From Thioglobus_C sp964448305 (GTDB lineage: Bacteria > Pseudomonadota > Gammaproteobacteria > PS1 > Pseudothioglobaceae): a stretch of DNA of 62,176 nt. The notes under the pieces are model-generated. The model ran no database searches. It saw nothing but the letters and a program-made list of their open reading frames with translations, and was not told the DNA's origin. The stretch spans positions 1-62,176 of the forward strand of contig CAYUWB010000005.1 in NCBI GenBank assembly GCA_964448305.1, given 5' to 3'. The translations under genes were made by a program, and so were the position numbers. The number at the start of each line of letters is the position of its first letter. The first letter of the stretch is position 1. Shown piece after piece: positions 24,886 to 32,107 of this stretch.

Positions 24886-26727
24886 TTATAGACGCTCAGT
24901 AAAAATTTCTAAATCTGCGTTTTTTCTTAAAGTAGTTAAAATACTTTTAAACATTTCATCAGACTCAAAATTTAATAGGGAGTTTGCCAGAGCACTACTT
25001 GGTGTTTCATTTAAAGTCTTGACTTTTGATAACGCAATCACAACAGATTGACGCTTATCCAAACTTTGTGCACTATAAGTTGCGCCATTGTTTGGCTTGG
25101 TTAAAGCAAACACTTTATTAACAATCATTACATCTGCCTTATCAGAATCACGCTTAATCCAACCAACTTTATTCCATTTAAGTTGATTTTTATCCATCAA
25201 TGTCTGCGCTGCTTCAGTGTCACCCTTTGTTAGTAATTCTGTCATTTGCTTAGCAATATTATCAATAAAGGTTTTTGCCAATAGTGTTGTCAGGTGTGTG
25301 TTGATTTCACCCTTAACTTCGTCAAATGATTTTTGTCGCTGTGCTAATTTTTCTTTTACCCTGAGAACAACAACCTTGTTATTAGACAGCTCAATTGGTT
25401 CAGAATTTTCACCCTTATTAAAAACAACATCACTAAAAGCTGCATCAATAAATTTTTGCTCATACTGAGAATTACTTTGAGTAAAAAAATCAGACGTATT
25501 TAATGCAAGGCTCATTTGATCAGCTGCCTCTTCCAAGCTGGCTTCATAAGCCAAATTGGTTAATTGCTCAGTTAAGTCATAAAGTGATTTTTGTGCTTTT
25601 GTTTGTTTATAAAGCTTGGTTAGATCATCACGTACAGATGTAAATGGTTTAATCTCACCTGCTTGAATTGCATTTAGCTTTATCACGTGGTAGCCAAACT
25701 CTGTTTTCACTGGGGTGCTAACTTCACCTACTTTCATGCTAAATACTTTAGCTTCAAATTCAGGCATCATCACACCTAAGGTAAAAAATCCAAGATCGCC
25801 GCCAGCGTCTTTTGAACCAGTGTCTTGAGAATGTTTTACTGCTAATTTAGCAAAGTCAGCGCCTTCGTTTAACTGGGTAATAAGTTGTTTTGCTTGCTGT
25901 TCAGATTCAACCAAAATATGCTGGGCTTGGCGCTCTTCCTCAGTCGTAAAACGCTCTTTCTCATCCTCATAAAAATTAAACAATTCATCATCATTAACTT
26001 GAATGGTTTTACTAATTTGATCAAGTGACAATTCAACAAAATCAACTTTTAATTTTTGAGGCTCAAAGAAAGACTCTTTTTGATTGTCATAAAAATCTTT
26101 GACACTCTTGGCAGCTACTTCTACTTTGTCTGAATAATTATTTGCATTTAACTGGATATAGCTAAACTCACGCTGTTGGTCATTGAGTGCTTGCAGGTTT
26201 TTTAATGCAGAAGGTGTAACAAAAGCAGAATCTAATAAATTGTATTTTATTTGGCCTTGGGTTAGCTCTGCTAATTTAGTTGTCTCGTACTTAACATCAC
26301 TATAACCATTAAGCGCTAGTAACTTTTTATACCTTTCTAAAGAAAACTGACCGTCAACTTTAAAAACATTGTTAGACTGAATCAGTATTTGTAACTCTTC
26401 TGCAGTTGTTGCATGGCTCATATCTTCAGCTAATTGATCTAAAAGACGTCTATTAACCATTGATTCAATTGTTGATTGTTTGAGTATGCTGTCAAATTCA
26501 GCCGTGTACTTTTCACCCAGCTCTTGCTGGAGCTGTCTTTTCTTTGGATTAAACTCTGATAAAAACTCTTTTTGAGAAATTTCCTCCCCATCTACATTAG
26601 CAACCACACTGCCAGAGCTATTAAAATCAATACCATAAAGTGCAGTGATGACAAAAGTCAATGAAATTAATACAACAATAACAATCGTAATTGGACCTTT
26701 GGTTTTATCTTTAATAGAACTTAACAT
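24886..26727 (-). CDS. ppiD: periplasmic folding chaperone PpiD (peptidyl-prolyl isomerase family)
   Basis: PpiD is an inner-membrane-anchored periplasmic chaperone acting near the Sec translocon. The 613 residues have a cytoplasmic start, one membrane segment (about 13-33), a SurA-like N-terminal region (about 35-200), a parvulin-type rotamase domain (about 265-360, QHILVESEQQAKQLI, DLGFFTLGVMMPEFE, GYHVIKL) and a long helical C-terminus. The length and order match E. coli PpiD (623). The HU gene lies upstream on the same strand, as hupB precedes ppiD in E. coli, but two tRNA genes intervene here. Confidence 0.94.
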   Translation of the reverse strand: MLSSIKDKTKGPITIVIVVLISLTFVITALYGIDFNSSGSVVANVDGEEISQKEFLSEFNPKKRQLQQELGEKYTAEFDSILKQSTIESMVNRRLLDQLAEDMSHATTAEELQILIQSNNVFKVDGQFSLERYKKLLALNGYSDVKYETTKLAELTQGQIKYNLLDSAFVTPSALKNLQALNDQQREFSYIQLNANNYSDKVEVAAKSVKDFYDNQKESFFEPQKLKVDFVELSLDQISKTIQVNDDELFNFYEDEKERFTTEEERQAQHILVESEQQAKQLITQLNEGADFAKLAVKHSQDTGSKDAGGDLGFFTLGVMMPEFEAKVFSMKVGEVSTPVKTEFGYHVIKLNAIQAGEIKPFTSVRDDLTKLYKQTKAQKSLYDLTEQLTNLAYEASLEEAADQMSLALNTSDFFTQSNSQYEQKFIDAAFSDVVFNKGENSEPIELSNNKVVVLRVKEKLAQRQKSFDEVKGEINTHLTTLLAKTFIDNIAKQMTELLTKGDTEAAQTLMDKNQLKWNKVGWIKRDSDKADVMIVNKVFALTKPNNGATYSAQSLDKRQSVVIALSKVKTLNETPSSALANSLLNFESDEMFKSILTTLRKNADLEIFTERL

Positions 26728-26871
26728 AGTGATGGTGTGAATAGCCTATTCGACAAAGCGACTAAAGCTGTTTCATTAATAAAAAACAAGAATTATAAAC
26801 GAAAAACCACACACACTTGGATGGCTTTGTATGATGAATTTGTTTAAATGAAAATTAGGTAAATTCGAAGA

Positions 26872-26892
26872 CCATAACCAACAAGAAAGTTA

Positions 26893-26895
<3 letters not shown>
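26872..26895 (-). terminator. hairpin at the 3' end of tRNA-Asp
   Basis: CCATAAC (26872-26878) and GTTATGG (26889-26895) can form a 7-bp stem that includes the encoded CCA end of tRNA-Asp. No T-run follows on the minus strand, so this may be a processing signal or a chance pairing rather than a terminator. Confidence 0.35.
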
Positions 26896-26969
<74 letters not shown>

Positions 26970-26978
26970 GAATTTTTT

Positions 26979-27054
26979 TGGTGGGCGCTACAAGACTTGA
27001 ACTTGTGACCCTCGCCTTGTAAGGGCGATGCTCTCCCAACTGAGCTAAGCGCCC
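26979..27054 (-). tRNA. tRNA-Val (anticodon TAC)
   Basis: The complement pairs GGGCGCT with AGCGCCC, followed by A-CCA. It has the D-loop TAGCTCAGTTGGGAGAGC, the anticodon stem-loop CGCCCTTACAAGGCG with anticodon TAC, and the T-arm ACAAGTTCAAGTCTTGT. It follows a terminator hairpin of the HU gene. A TATAAT on the minus strand at 27092-27097 could be the -10 box of the tRNA pair, although no good -35 box is visible. Confidence 0.98.
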
Positions 27055-27089
27055 AAAAAAATATACCCAGTACTTAACTAAGCACCGGG
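27055..27089 (-). terminator. terminator of the HU gene
   Basis: On the minus strand CCCGGTGCTTA and TAAGTACTGGG pair over 11 positions (two G-T wobbles) and are followed by TATATTTTTTT, an intrinsic terminator about 23 bases after the HU stop. The T-run abuts the 5' end of tRNA-Val. Confidence 0.8.
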
Positions 27090-27111
27090 CATATTATACT
27101 CAAGTAAATAT

Positions 27112-27384
27112 TTAATTGACTGATTCTTTGAGTAATTTACCTGCTTTAAATGCCGGTACTTTAGAGGCTGCAATTTGGATTGCTGCGCCAGTTTGTGGGT
27201 TGCGACCTGTACGTGCTGCACGGTCTCTGACTAGGAAACTACCGAAGCCAGTAATTGCTACATTGTCACCGCCTGCTAACGCACCAGTGATTGCGCCTGT
27301 TGTTGCGTCCAATGCGCGAGCTGCATCTGCCTTAGTTAAACCTGAAGCATCTGCAATTGCTGCTACTAAATCTGATTTATTCAT
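27112..27384 (-). CDS. hupB: HU family DNA-binding protein
   Basis: HU is a small nucleoid protein that bends and compacts DNA. The 90 residues show GFGSFLVRDRAARTGRNPQTG, the DNABII signature with the intercalating arm, and a C-terminal KAGKLLKESVN. The start has AGGAG ten bases upstream. Position upstream of ppiD resembles hupB of E. coli; the symbol rests on that. Its own promoter and terminator are visible, consistent with high monocistronic expression. Confidence 0.93.
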   Translation of the reverse strand: MNKSDLVAAIADASGLTKADAARALDATTGAITGALAGGDNVAITGFGSFLVRDRAARTGRNPQTGAAIQIAASKVPAFKAGKLLKESVN

Positions 27385-27459
27385 TTTTTTGTTCTCCTGT
27401 GTAAAAAATATTATTCTTGGTTAAAAAAATCTAAGCCTTTAAGTAAAGGAATTTCAATG

Positions 27460-27488
27460 AATTATCCATCAAAAAACCTTGCTGTCAA
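27460..27488 (-). promoter_or_regulatory. sigma-70-type promoter of the HU gene
   Basis: On the minus strand a perfect TTGACA (27488 to 27483) is followed after 17 bases by ATAATT (27465 to 27460). The start site would lie about 70 bases before the HU ATG. A small hairpin, CCTTTA with TAAAGG (27436-27449), falls in the leader. Confidence 0.7.
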
Positions 27489-27534
27489 TAGCTTTTCATA
27501 AAAAATATGGTATTCCTTATCTTCTATTAATATC

Positions 27535-28095
27535 CTATTTTTTTAGTTGGTTAATTAAAGGCAAGATATCATTTTTCCAAATCTGTGGCGTAACTTCTCC
27601 TAAGTGTTTGAATATAATCACACCTTTATCATCCACTAAAAAAGTCTCTGGCACTCTATATACGCCTAACTCTAAACCCAGTTTCCCCTCCTCATCGAAA
27701 ACAACAAAATCAAATGGGTTGCCACGCATACTTAAAAAACAATCACCAAAATTAGTGTGATCTCTATCTGCTTCAACACAAGTGCCTGATTTTTTTTCAT
27801 CTTTATAGTTAATACCCATCATTTGCACTGGGTCAGACTTGGCAATATTGATTAACATTTGATGCTCTACATGGCAAGTAGCACACCAAGATGCCCAAAC
27901 GTTGACCAGCGATATTTTGTCTTTTAATTTATCTTGGGTTAGGTATTTTTCTCCCGTATGAAAATCCACCACTTCAAGATTAGGAAAAGGTTTGCCAATT
28001 AATGGTGAGGGTAGTGTCTTAGTATCGCGCCCCAAACCATCTAATAAAAAATACGCTAATACAACAAATAAAGCTAATGGTAAAAATTTACCCAT
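27535..28095 (-). CDS. ccmG: cytochrome c maturation thioredoxin CcmG (DsbE)
   Basis: CcmG is a membrane-tethered periplasmic thioredoxin that keeps apocytochrome c haem-binding cysteines reduced. The 186 residues have one N-terminal membrane anchor (about 4-22) and the active site WASWC71-A-T-C74, followed by the cis-proline region YRVPETFLVDDKGVI. Unusually, two more cysteines, C106 and C119, sit in an insertion after GINYKDE. It follows ccmE by two bases; ccmF, often between them, is absent here. Confidence 0.93.
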   Translation of the reverse strand: MGKFLPLALFVVLAYFLLDGLGRDTKTLPSPLIGKPFPNLEVVDFHTGEKYLTQDKLKDKISLVNVWASWCATCHVEHQMLINIAKSDPVQMMGINYKDEKKSGTCVEADRDHTNFGDCFLSMRGNPFDFVVFDEEGKLGLELGVYRVPETFLVDDKGVIIFKHLGEVTPQIWKNDILPLINQLKK

Positions 28096-28097
28096 GG

Positions 28098-28523
28098 CTA
28101 TTGTTCAGATTTTTTGGTTTTTTCTAAAGCGTCAGCCACTTCAGGCGGCATGTAATTTTCATCATGCTTGGCGAGCACTTCTGTTGCTACAAACGTGCCA
28201 TTCACTAATGAGCCTGTGGTAATAATACCCTGCCCCTCTCTAAACAAATCTGGCAAGATGCCGGTATATTCAATGCTAAATTTGTTTTTATTGTCTGTTA
28301 CATCAAAGTTAACCGTCATATCTTTACGCTTTACGCTACCTACAGCAACTAAACCGCCTAAACGAAAACTCTTACCTGTCGGCGCCTTTCCTTCTGCCAC
28401 TTCAGTTGGCGAATAAAAATAGTTAGTATTGCTGCCCAATGCTTGCAATAAAAGCGTCACTGCTAAAATTGCGCCTGCAATTAAAAGTCCAACCAACACC
28501 ATTCTGTTTTGTCTTTTAGTCAT
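28098..28523 (-). CDS. ccmE: cytochrome c maturation haem chaperone CcmE
   Basis: CcmE binds haem covalently in the periplasm and passes it to apocytochrome c. The 141 residues have an N-terminal membrane anchor (about 8-28), an OB-fold beta barrel and the haem-binding motif VLAKH120DENYMPPEV, with H120 and Y124 equivalent to H130 and Y134 of E. coli. The ATG follows the ccmD stop directly. The operon order C-D-E is standard. Confidence 0.97.
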   Translation of the reverse strand: MTKRQNRMVLVGLLIAGAILAVTLLLQALGSNTNYFYSPTEVAEGKAPTGKSFRLGGLVAVGSVKRKDMTVNFDVTDNKNKFSIEYTGILPDLFREGQGIITTGSLVNGTFVATEVLAKHDENYMPPEVADALEKTKKSEQ

Positions 28524-28688
28524 CTACTTACCTCTTGAGTATTTAATGCGTAATTGAGTAATTGCATTTTCGTGAAGTGATTTGGTTCTAAAAAATAGAA
28601 CGGAAATCACCGCAAAAGTTAAAAAATATGAAAACCATATATAGTAGGTGTATTTATCAAATGACACCAAATCAAGTAATGCTATCAT
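28524..28688 (-). CDS. ccmD: cytochrome c maturation small membrane protein CcmD
   Basis: Hand translation between ccmC and ccmE gives a 54-residue frame with ATG at 28688 overlapping the ccmC stop (ATGA) and TAG directly before the ccmE ATG. It has one membrane segment (about 16-34, starting at YYIWFSYFL) and a basic C-terminus, the pattern of CcmD, which helps release haem-loaded CcmE from CcmC. The family is poorly conserved, so the call rests on position, size and topology. Confidence 0.88.
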   Translation of the reverse strand: MIALLDLVSFDKYTYYIWFSYFLTFAVISVLFFRTKSLHENAITQLRIKYSRGK

Positions 28689-29425
28689 CTCTGACCTCCG
28701 GTAATAATGTCCTTAACCCAGCGTGAATTCTGTTCCCTTACTAATACTTCGTCCCTACCTCGCATCAACACTAAAGCGCCATATAAAAATTTAAAAGCAA
28801 AGCTCATTAGCATTAAAGCAATAAACATATCGATCTGCATTGATACTTTGGTTACACTCACACTTGAACCTTGGTGCAAGCTATTCCACCATTCAACTGA
28901 ATAATAAATAATCGGAATATTTACTAAACCCACAATTGCCAATACTGAAGAAGCTTTGGCTGCAGTTTTAGGGTTGTCAAAAGCATTGTTAAGCGACATA
29001 TAAGCTAAATACAAAAACAATAAGATTAGCTCAGAGGTTAGGCGTGCGTCCCATACCCACCAAGTACCCCACATTGGCTTACCCCATACCGCTCCAGTGA
29101 CTAAGGCCAAGAAAGTAAAAGCCGCACCAATCGGCGCTGAAACAGATGCCACTACATTAGCCAACTTAATTTGCCAAATAAGACCTATCGCACCTGCAAT
29201 AGCCATGACCACATAAATAAGTAAGCTCATCCATGCAGCGGGTACATGGACATACATAATACGCACACTATCACCTTGCTGATAATCAGCTGGTGACACA
29301 GACAAACCCCAATATAGCCCTACCAAAGTTAAGGCAATAAACGGATATAAAAACCAAGGAATTAGTTTTTCGCTAATCCGGTAAAAATTTTGTGGTGAGG
29401 CAAACGCCTGAATCCATTTCCACAT
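28685..29425 (-). CDS. ccmC: haem exporter/handling protein CcmC
   Basis: CcmC is a six-segment inner-membrane protein that presents haem to CcmE. The 246 residues contain the tryptophan-rich WWD motif MWGTWWVWDARLTSELI near 120 and the flanking haem-ligand histidines, one in YVHVPAAWMS near 60. The length is typical. It heads the short cluster ccmC-D-E-G; the usual ccmA and ccmB do not lie upstream, where tsaB is found instead. Confidence 0.96.
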   Translation of the reverse strand: MWKWIQAFASPQNFYRISEKLIPWFLYPFIALTLVGLYWGLSVSPADYQQGDSVRIMYVHVPAAWMSLLIYVVMAIAGAIGLIWQIKLANVVASVSAPIGAAFTFLALVTGAVWGKPMWGTWWVWDARLTSELILLFLYLAYMSLNNAFDNPKTAAKASSVLAIVGLVNIPIIYYSVEWWNSLHQGSSVSVTKVSMQIDMFIALMLMSFAFKFLYGALVLMRGRDEVLVREQNSRWVKDIITGGQR

Positions 29426-29458
29426 ACTGATTAATAATTAATGATTAAGAATTGCAAA

Positions 29459-30106
29459 TTATTTTAATGATTTCTGCGCCACATTATTACGTAAATAAGT
29501 CGGTAGTGGTAATTCATTGCTTTGATTGTCTTTGTGATTTAGATACAAATCAATTAAATTTTCAGCCTTAGGATAAAAATTTGACTCATAATGATTAACA
29601 CCTGTTTGCTTAGACAGCTCGCTTTCATAAGCGCCCCAGCCCGTACCCACACCGATAAAATCTTGATTTAACACATCAACGTCATTTGGATTCTTAAGGC
29701 TCTCATTAGACAGTTTTTGGTCTTGATATACGCCCCAGTACACTTCGCCCATACGAGCATCAAGTGCGACAGCAATTTTTTCAGACTTATGTTTTTTGGC
29801 TGCACCAAAACCTACAAGCTCTAAAGTAGAAAAACCCATGGTGGGAATATCATGCGCCAATGACATACCTTGTACTACGCCAATACACATACGCACACCG
29901 GTAAATGCACCAGGGCCCTTGGTGTAAACAATGCTATCTAAATCAGCCACAGTGACATCTGCTTCGGCAAACACCTCGTCACACAAAGGCAAAATAAGCC
30001 CTGAGCTTTTTGCCACATCTTTAACAAAACGATTAATCTTCACACCGTCGGTGTAAAGACTCACTGAACAAACTTCAGTACAGGTATCGATCGCTAATAA
30101 ATTCAT
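29459..30106 (-). CDS. tsaB: tRNA threonylcarbamoyladenosine biosynthesis protein TsaB
   Basis: TsaB partners TsaD and TsaE to make the t6A37 modification of ANN-decoding tRNAs. The 215 residues begin LLAIDTCTEVCSVSLY, the ASKHA phosphate-1 motif. They continue with YTKGPGAFTGVRMCIGVVQGM, the most conserved TsaB segment, and KIAVALDARMGEVYWGVY. The length is near E. coli TsaB (231). It follows the transglycosylase gene by seven bases and precedes ccmC by 33. Confidence 0.95.
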   Translation of the reverse strand: MNLLAIDTCTEVCSVSLYTDGVKINRFVKDVAKSSGLILPLCDEVFAEADVTVADLDSIVYTKGPGAFTGVRMCIGVVQGMSLAHDIPTMGFSTLELVGFGAAKKHKSEKIAVALDARMGEVYWGVYQDQKLSNESLKNPNDVDVLNQDFIGVGTGWGAYESELSKQTGVNHYESNFYPKAENLIDLYLNHKDNQSNELPLPTYLRNNVAQKSLK

Positions 30107-30113
30107 GATTTGA

Positions 30114-30797
30114 TTATTTTACAATTTTCTCAAACTTATTATAGATAGATAAAACCAATTGCCTGCGTTTGGCTAATCTTTTAGCATGTTTGATTGGATG
30201 GTAATAACTCGGCCCTTTTACCAAAGCTACTAAGGTTGCCACTTCTTCAGCTGATAAATCACCAATAGACTGGTTGAAGTAAAATTGAGCACCCTTCTCG
30301 AACCCATAAATTGGGGTATTGCCCTGCTGTGCAAGATACACCGTATTCATATAACGATTAAGGATAAAATCTTTGTCAAAAGACGCCTCAAGTAATAACG
30401 CCATCAACACTTCGTTAAGTTTACGACTAATCGTTTGCTCTCTAGTTAACAAAGTATTTTTGATCAATTGCTGAGTTAGTGTGCTCGCCCCTCGTATTGG
30501 CTTATCATGCAGCCAATAATCACGTAACACTCTGGCAATTTCTTTAAAATCCACGCCCGGATGATTAAAAAACGATTGATCCTCCACCAATAACAACATG
30601 TTTAACAACGGCTTAGGGTATTGCTCTAATGACAAAGTAGAATGAGTCGGCGTTAGCGGCTTTGAAAATTCAGTTTTGACCAAATAATTTAAATAACCCA
30701 AATACAAGGAAAACAACAAAATACCCAATAGCATTAAGCGCTTTAGCCATTTAATAGTGATTGGTTTTGAAATCAAGAAAGTAAACACCTTTGTCAA
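30114..30797 (-). CDS. PBP1b-type peptidoglycan glycosyltransferase domain without transpeptidase
   Basis: This 227-residue protein has one N-terminal membrane anchor (about 18-38) and a GT51 transglycosylase domain that polymerises lipid II. Catalytic Glu is in LLLVEDQSFFNHPGVD, and RGASTLTQQLIKNTLL and MNTVYLAQQGNTPIYGFEKGAQFYF follow. These segments resemble the PBP1b glycosyltransferase more than MtgA, yet the protein ends straight after this domain. The start is uncertain: TTG at 30797 gives the longest form, and GTG at 30788 or TTG at 30776 are alternatives. Annotators would probably label it mtgA. Confidence 0.85.
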   Translation of the reverse strand: MTKVFTFLISKPITIKWLKRLMLLGILLFSLYLGYLNYLVKTEFSKPLTPTHSTLSLEQYPKPLLNMLLLVEDQSFFNHPGVDFKEIARVLRDYWLHDKPIRGASTLTQQLIKNTLLTREQTISRKLNEVLMALLLEASFDKDFILNRYMNTVYLAQQGNTPIYGFEKGAQFYFNQSIGDLSAEEVATLVALVKGPSYYHPIKHAKRLAKRRQLVLSIYNKFEKIVK

Positions 30798-30857
30798 TAT
30801 ATTGAGTCAATTTTAACAAAATCCACCTGTTAAAGGTTTTTTCGTACTGATTAATGA

Positions 30858-30886
30858 TTGTGAAAAACTTACAATTAGTATAAAAT
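30858..30886 (+). promoter_or_regulatory. likely promoter of the rpsF-rpsR-rplI operon
   Basis: TTGTGA (30858-30863) and TAAAAT (30881-30886) are separated by 17 bases, about 70 bases before the rpsF ATG. The leader then contains CCAC (30889-30892) and GTGG (30909-30912), able to close an imperfect hairpin. bS6:bS18 autoregulation uses a leader hairpin in other bacteria, but the conserved motif is not clear here. Confidence 0.5.
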
Positions 30887-30955
30887 ACCCACTCCCTTGC
30901 TTGAGAGCGTGGTGTTCCAAGCTATTTTTATAATAACCATAAGGAGAAAGAACTC

Positions 30956-31303
30956 ATGAGACACTATGAGATAGCACTTATTGTGCACCCTGACCAATCG
31001 GCTCAGGTAGGTACTATGATGGATAAGTACAAAGAAATGATTACTGCTGACGGTGGTAATATTCACCGTGAAGAAGACTGGGGTCGTAAACACCTGGCTT
31101 ATCCAATTGACAAAATTTATAAAGCGCATTACTTAATGATGAACATTGAGTGTGGTCAAGAAACACTTGATAAGCTAAATTATAATTTCCGTTTTAATGA
31201 TTCAATCTTAAGAAATTTAATTATTTCTAAAAAAGAAGCGATTACTGAGCCTTCAGCAATGATGAACGCTAAAGACGAAGACAAGAAACCGGTTAAGAGA
31301 TAG
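30956..31303 (+). CDS. rpsF: small ribosomal subunit protein bS6
   Basis: bS6 binds 16S rRNA together with bS18 in the 30S platform. The 115 residues start MRHYEIALIVHPDQS and include REEDWGRKHLAYPI and YNFRFNDSILRNLI, the family's core. The C-terminal tail is acidic then basic, with no run of glutamates. AAGGAG lies 13 bases before the ATG. It heads the rpsF-rpsR-rplI operon; priB, between rpsF and rpsR in E. coli, is missing. Confidence 0.98.
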   Translation: MRHYEIALIVHPDQSAQVGTMMDKYKEMITADGGNIHREEDWGRKHLAYPIDKIYKAHYLMMNIECGQETLDKLNYNFRFNDSILRNLIISKKEAITEPSAMMNAKDEDKKPVKR

Positions 31304-31312
31304 GAGATTATT

Positions 31313-31567
31313 ATGGCTAAGCAACAAAAGAGAAAACGCAGACCTCAAATTAAAGTCAACACTTTTTGTCGTTTTACCGCTGCAGGCGTTAAAGAAATTG
31401 ACTACAAAGATGTGGATGTACTACTAAAGAATATTGACGAGAGTGGCAAAATTACACCATCAAGAATGACAGGTACCAGTGCTAAATTCCAACGTCAACT
31501 AACCACTGCAATCAAAAGAGCTAGATTCCTAGCATTGATTCCTTATACTGACAAACACAAGAAATAG
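31313..31567 (+). CDS. rpsR: small ribosomal subunit protein bS18
   Basis: bS18 is the bS6 partner in the 30S platform. The 84 residues are somewhat longer at the N-terminus than the 75 of E. coli and very basic there. The core includes IDYKDVDVLLKNIDESGKI, TGTSAKFQRQLTTAIKRAR and ALIPYTDKHK, all diagnostic. A TAGGAG upstream overlaps the rpsF stop. One cysteine is present (C19). Confidence 0.98.
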   Translation: MAKQQKRKRRPQIKVNTFCRFTAAGVKEIDYKDVDVLLKNIDESGKITPSRMTGTSAKFQRQLTTAIKRARFLALIPYTDKHKK

Positions 31568-31576
31568 GAGTTAATC

Positions 31577-32032
31577 ATGCAAGTAATTTTATTAGAAAAA
31601 ATTGGTAAATTAGGCAACTTAGGCGATTTGGCTAACGTTAAGTCGGGCTATGCACGTAACTTCTTAATTCCACAAGGCAAGGCTAAGCCAGCAACAACAG
31701 CTAACATGGCTGAATTTGAAGCAATTAAGGCCGATCTACAAGCAAAAGAAGCAGCTGCATTAAAAGATGCGCAGGCTAAAGCTGAAGCTATGTCAGGTGT
31801 TGTTTGTGCCATTACAGCAAATGCTGGCGATGAAGGCAAACTATTTGGCTCTATCGGCACAGCAGATATTGTTGCTAATTTGGCAGCTAGTGGCCATGAG
31901 GTTGAAAAGCGTGATATCAACATGCCAGAGGCAATTCGTTATGTTGGTGAGTATGATATTAGCGTTACTTTATACACTGATATTAACGTCGATGTTAAGG
32001 TCGTAGTTGAAGCTTCAGAAGATGAAGAATAA
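31577..32032 (+). CDS. rplI: large ribosomal subunit protein bL9
   Basis: bL9 binds 23S rRNA near the L1 stalk and influences reading-frame maintenance. The 151 residues start MQVILLEKIGKLGNLGD, then VKSGYARNFLIPQGKA, followed by the long connecting helix (about 41-75) and the C-terminal domain. The C-terminus is acidic (EASEDEE). TAGGAG overlaps the rpsR stop. A strong terminator follows at 32067. Confidence 0.98.
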   Translation: MQVILLEKIGKLGNLGDLANVKSGYARNFLIPQGKAKPATTANMAEFEAIKADLQAKEAAALKDAQAKAEAMSGVVCAITANAGDEGKLFGSIGTADIVANLAASGHEVEKRDINMPEAIRYVGEYDISVTLYTDINVDVKVVVEASEDEE

Positions 32033-32066
32033 CTAACATTATCACTTAAAATTTGCGTTAAAATTA

Positions 32067-32089
32067 AAACCCTCGAGAGAGGGTTTTTT
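32067..32089 (+). terminator. terminator of the rpsF operon
   Basis: AAACCCTC and GAGGGTTT form an 8-bp stem around GAGA, followed by a T-run to 32089. It lies 34 bases after the rplI stop and 19 before dnaB, so dnaB needs read-through or a very short promoter region. Confidence 0.93.
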
Positions 32090-32107
32090 ATTATTTAAAC
32101 AACGCAC

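Noticed and set aside
27535..28095. Frameshift or fusion in ccmG because of the longer loop
   Set aside because: The frame is continuous from membrane anchor to C-terminus, and motifs on both sides of the loop are in order.
30888..30914. REP-like palindrome in the rpsF leader resembling the kbl repeat
   Set aside because: Only short parts pair (CCAC with GTGG) and the CCCAAGC-N3-GCTTGGG core is absent, so it is not counted as a copy.
30875..31129. Minus-strand open frame of 84 codons over the rpsF start
   Set aside because: It is the antisense shadow of the bS6 gene and its leader.
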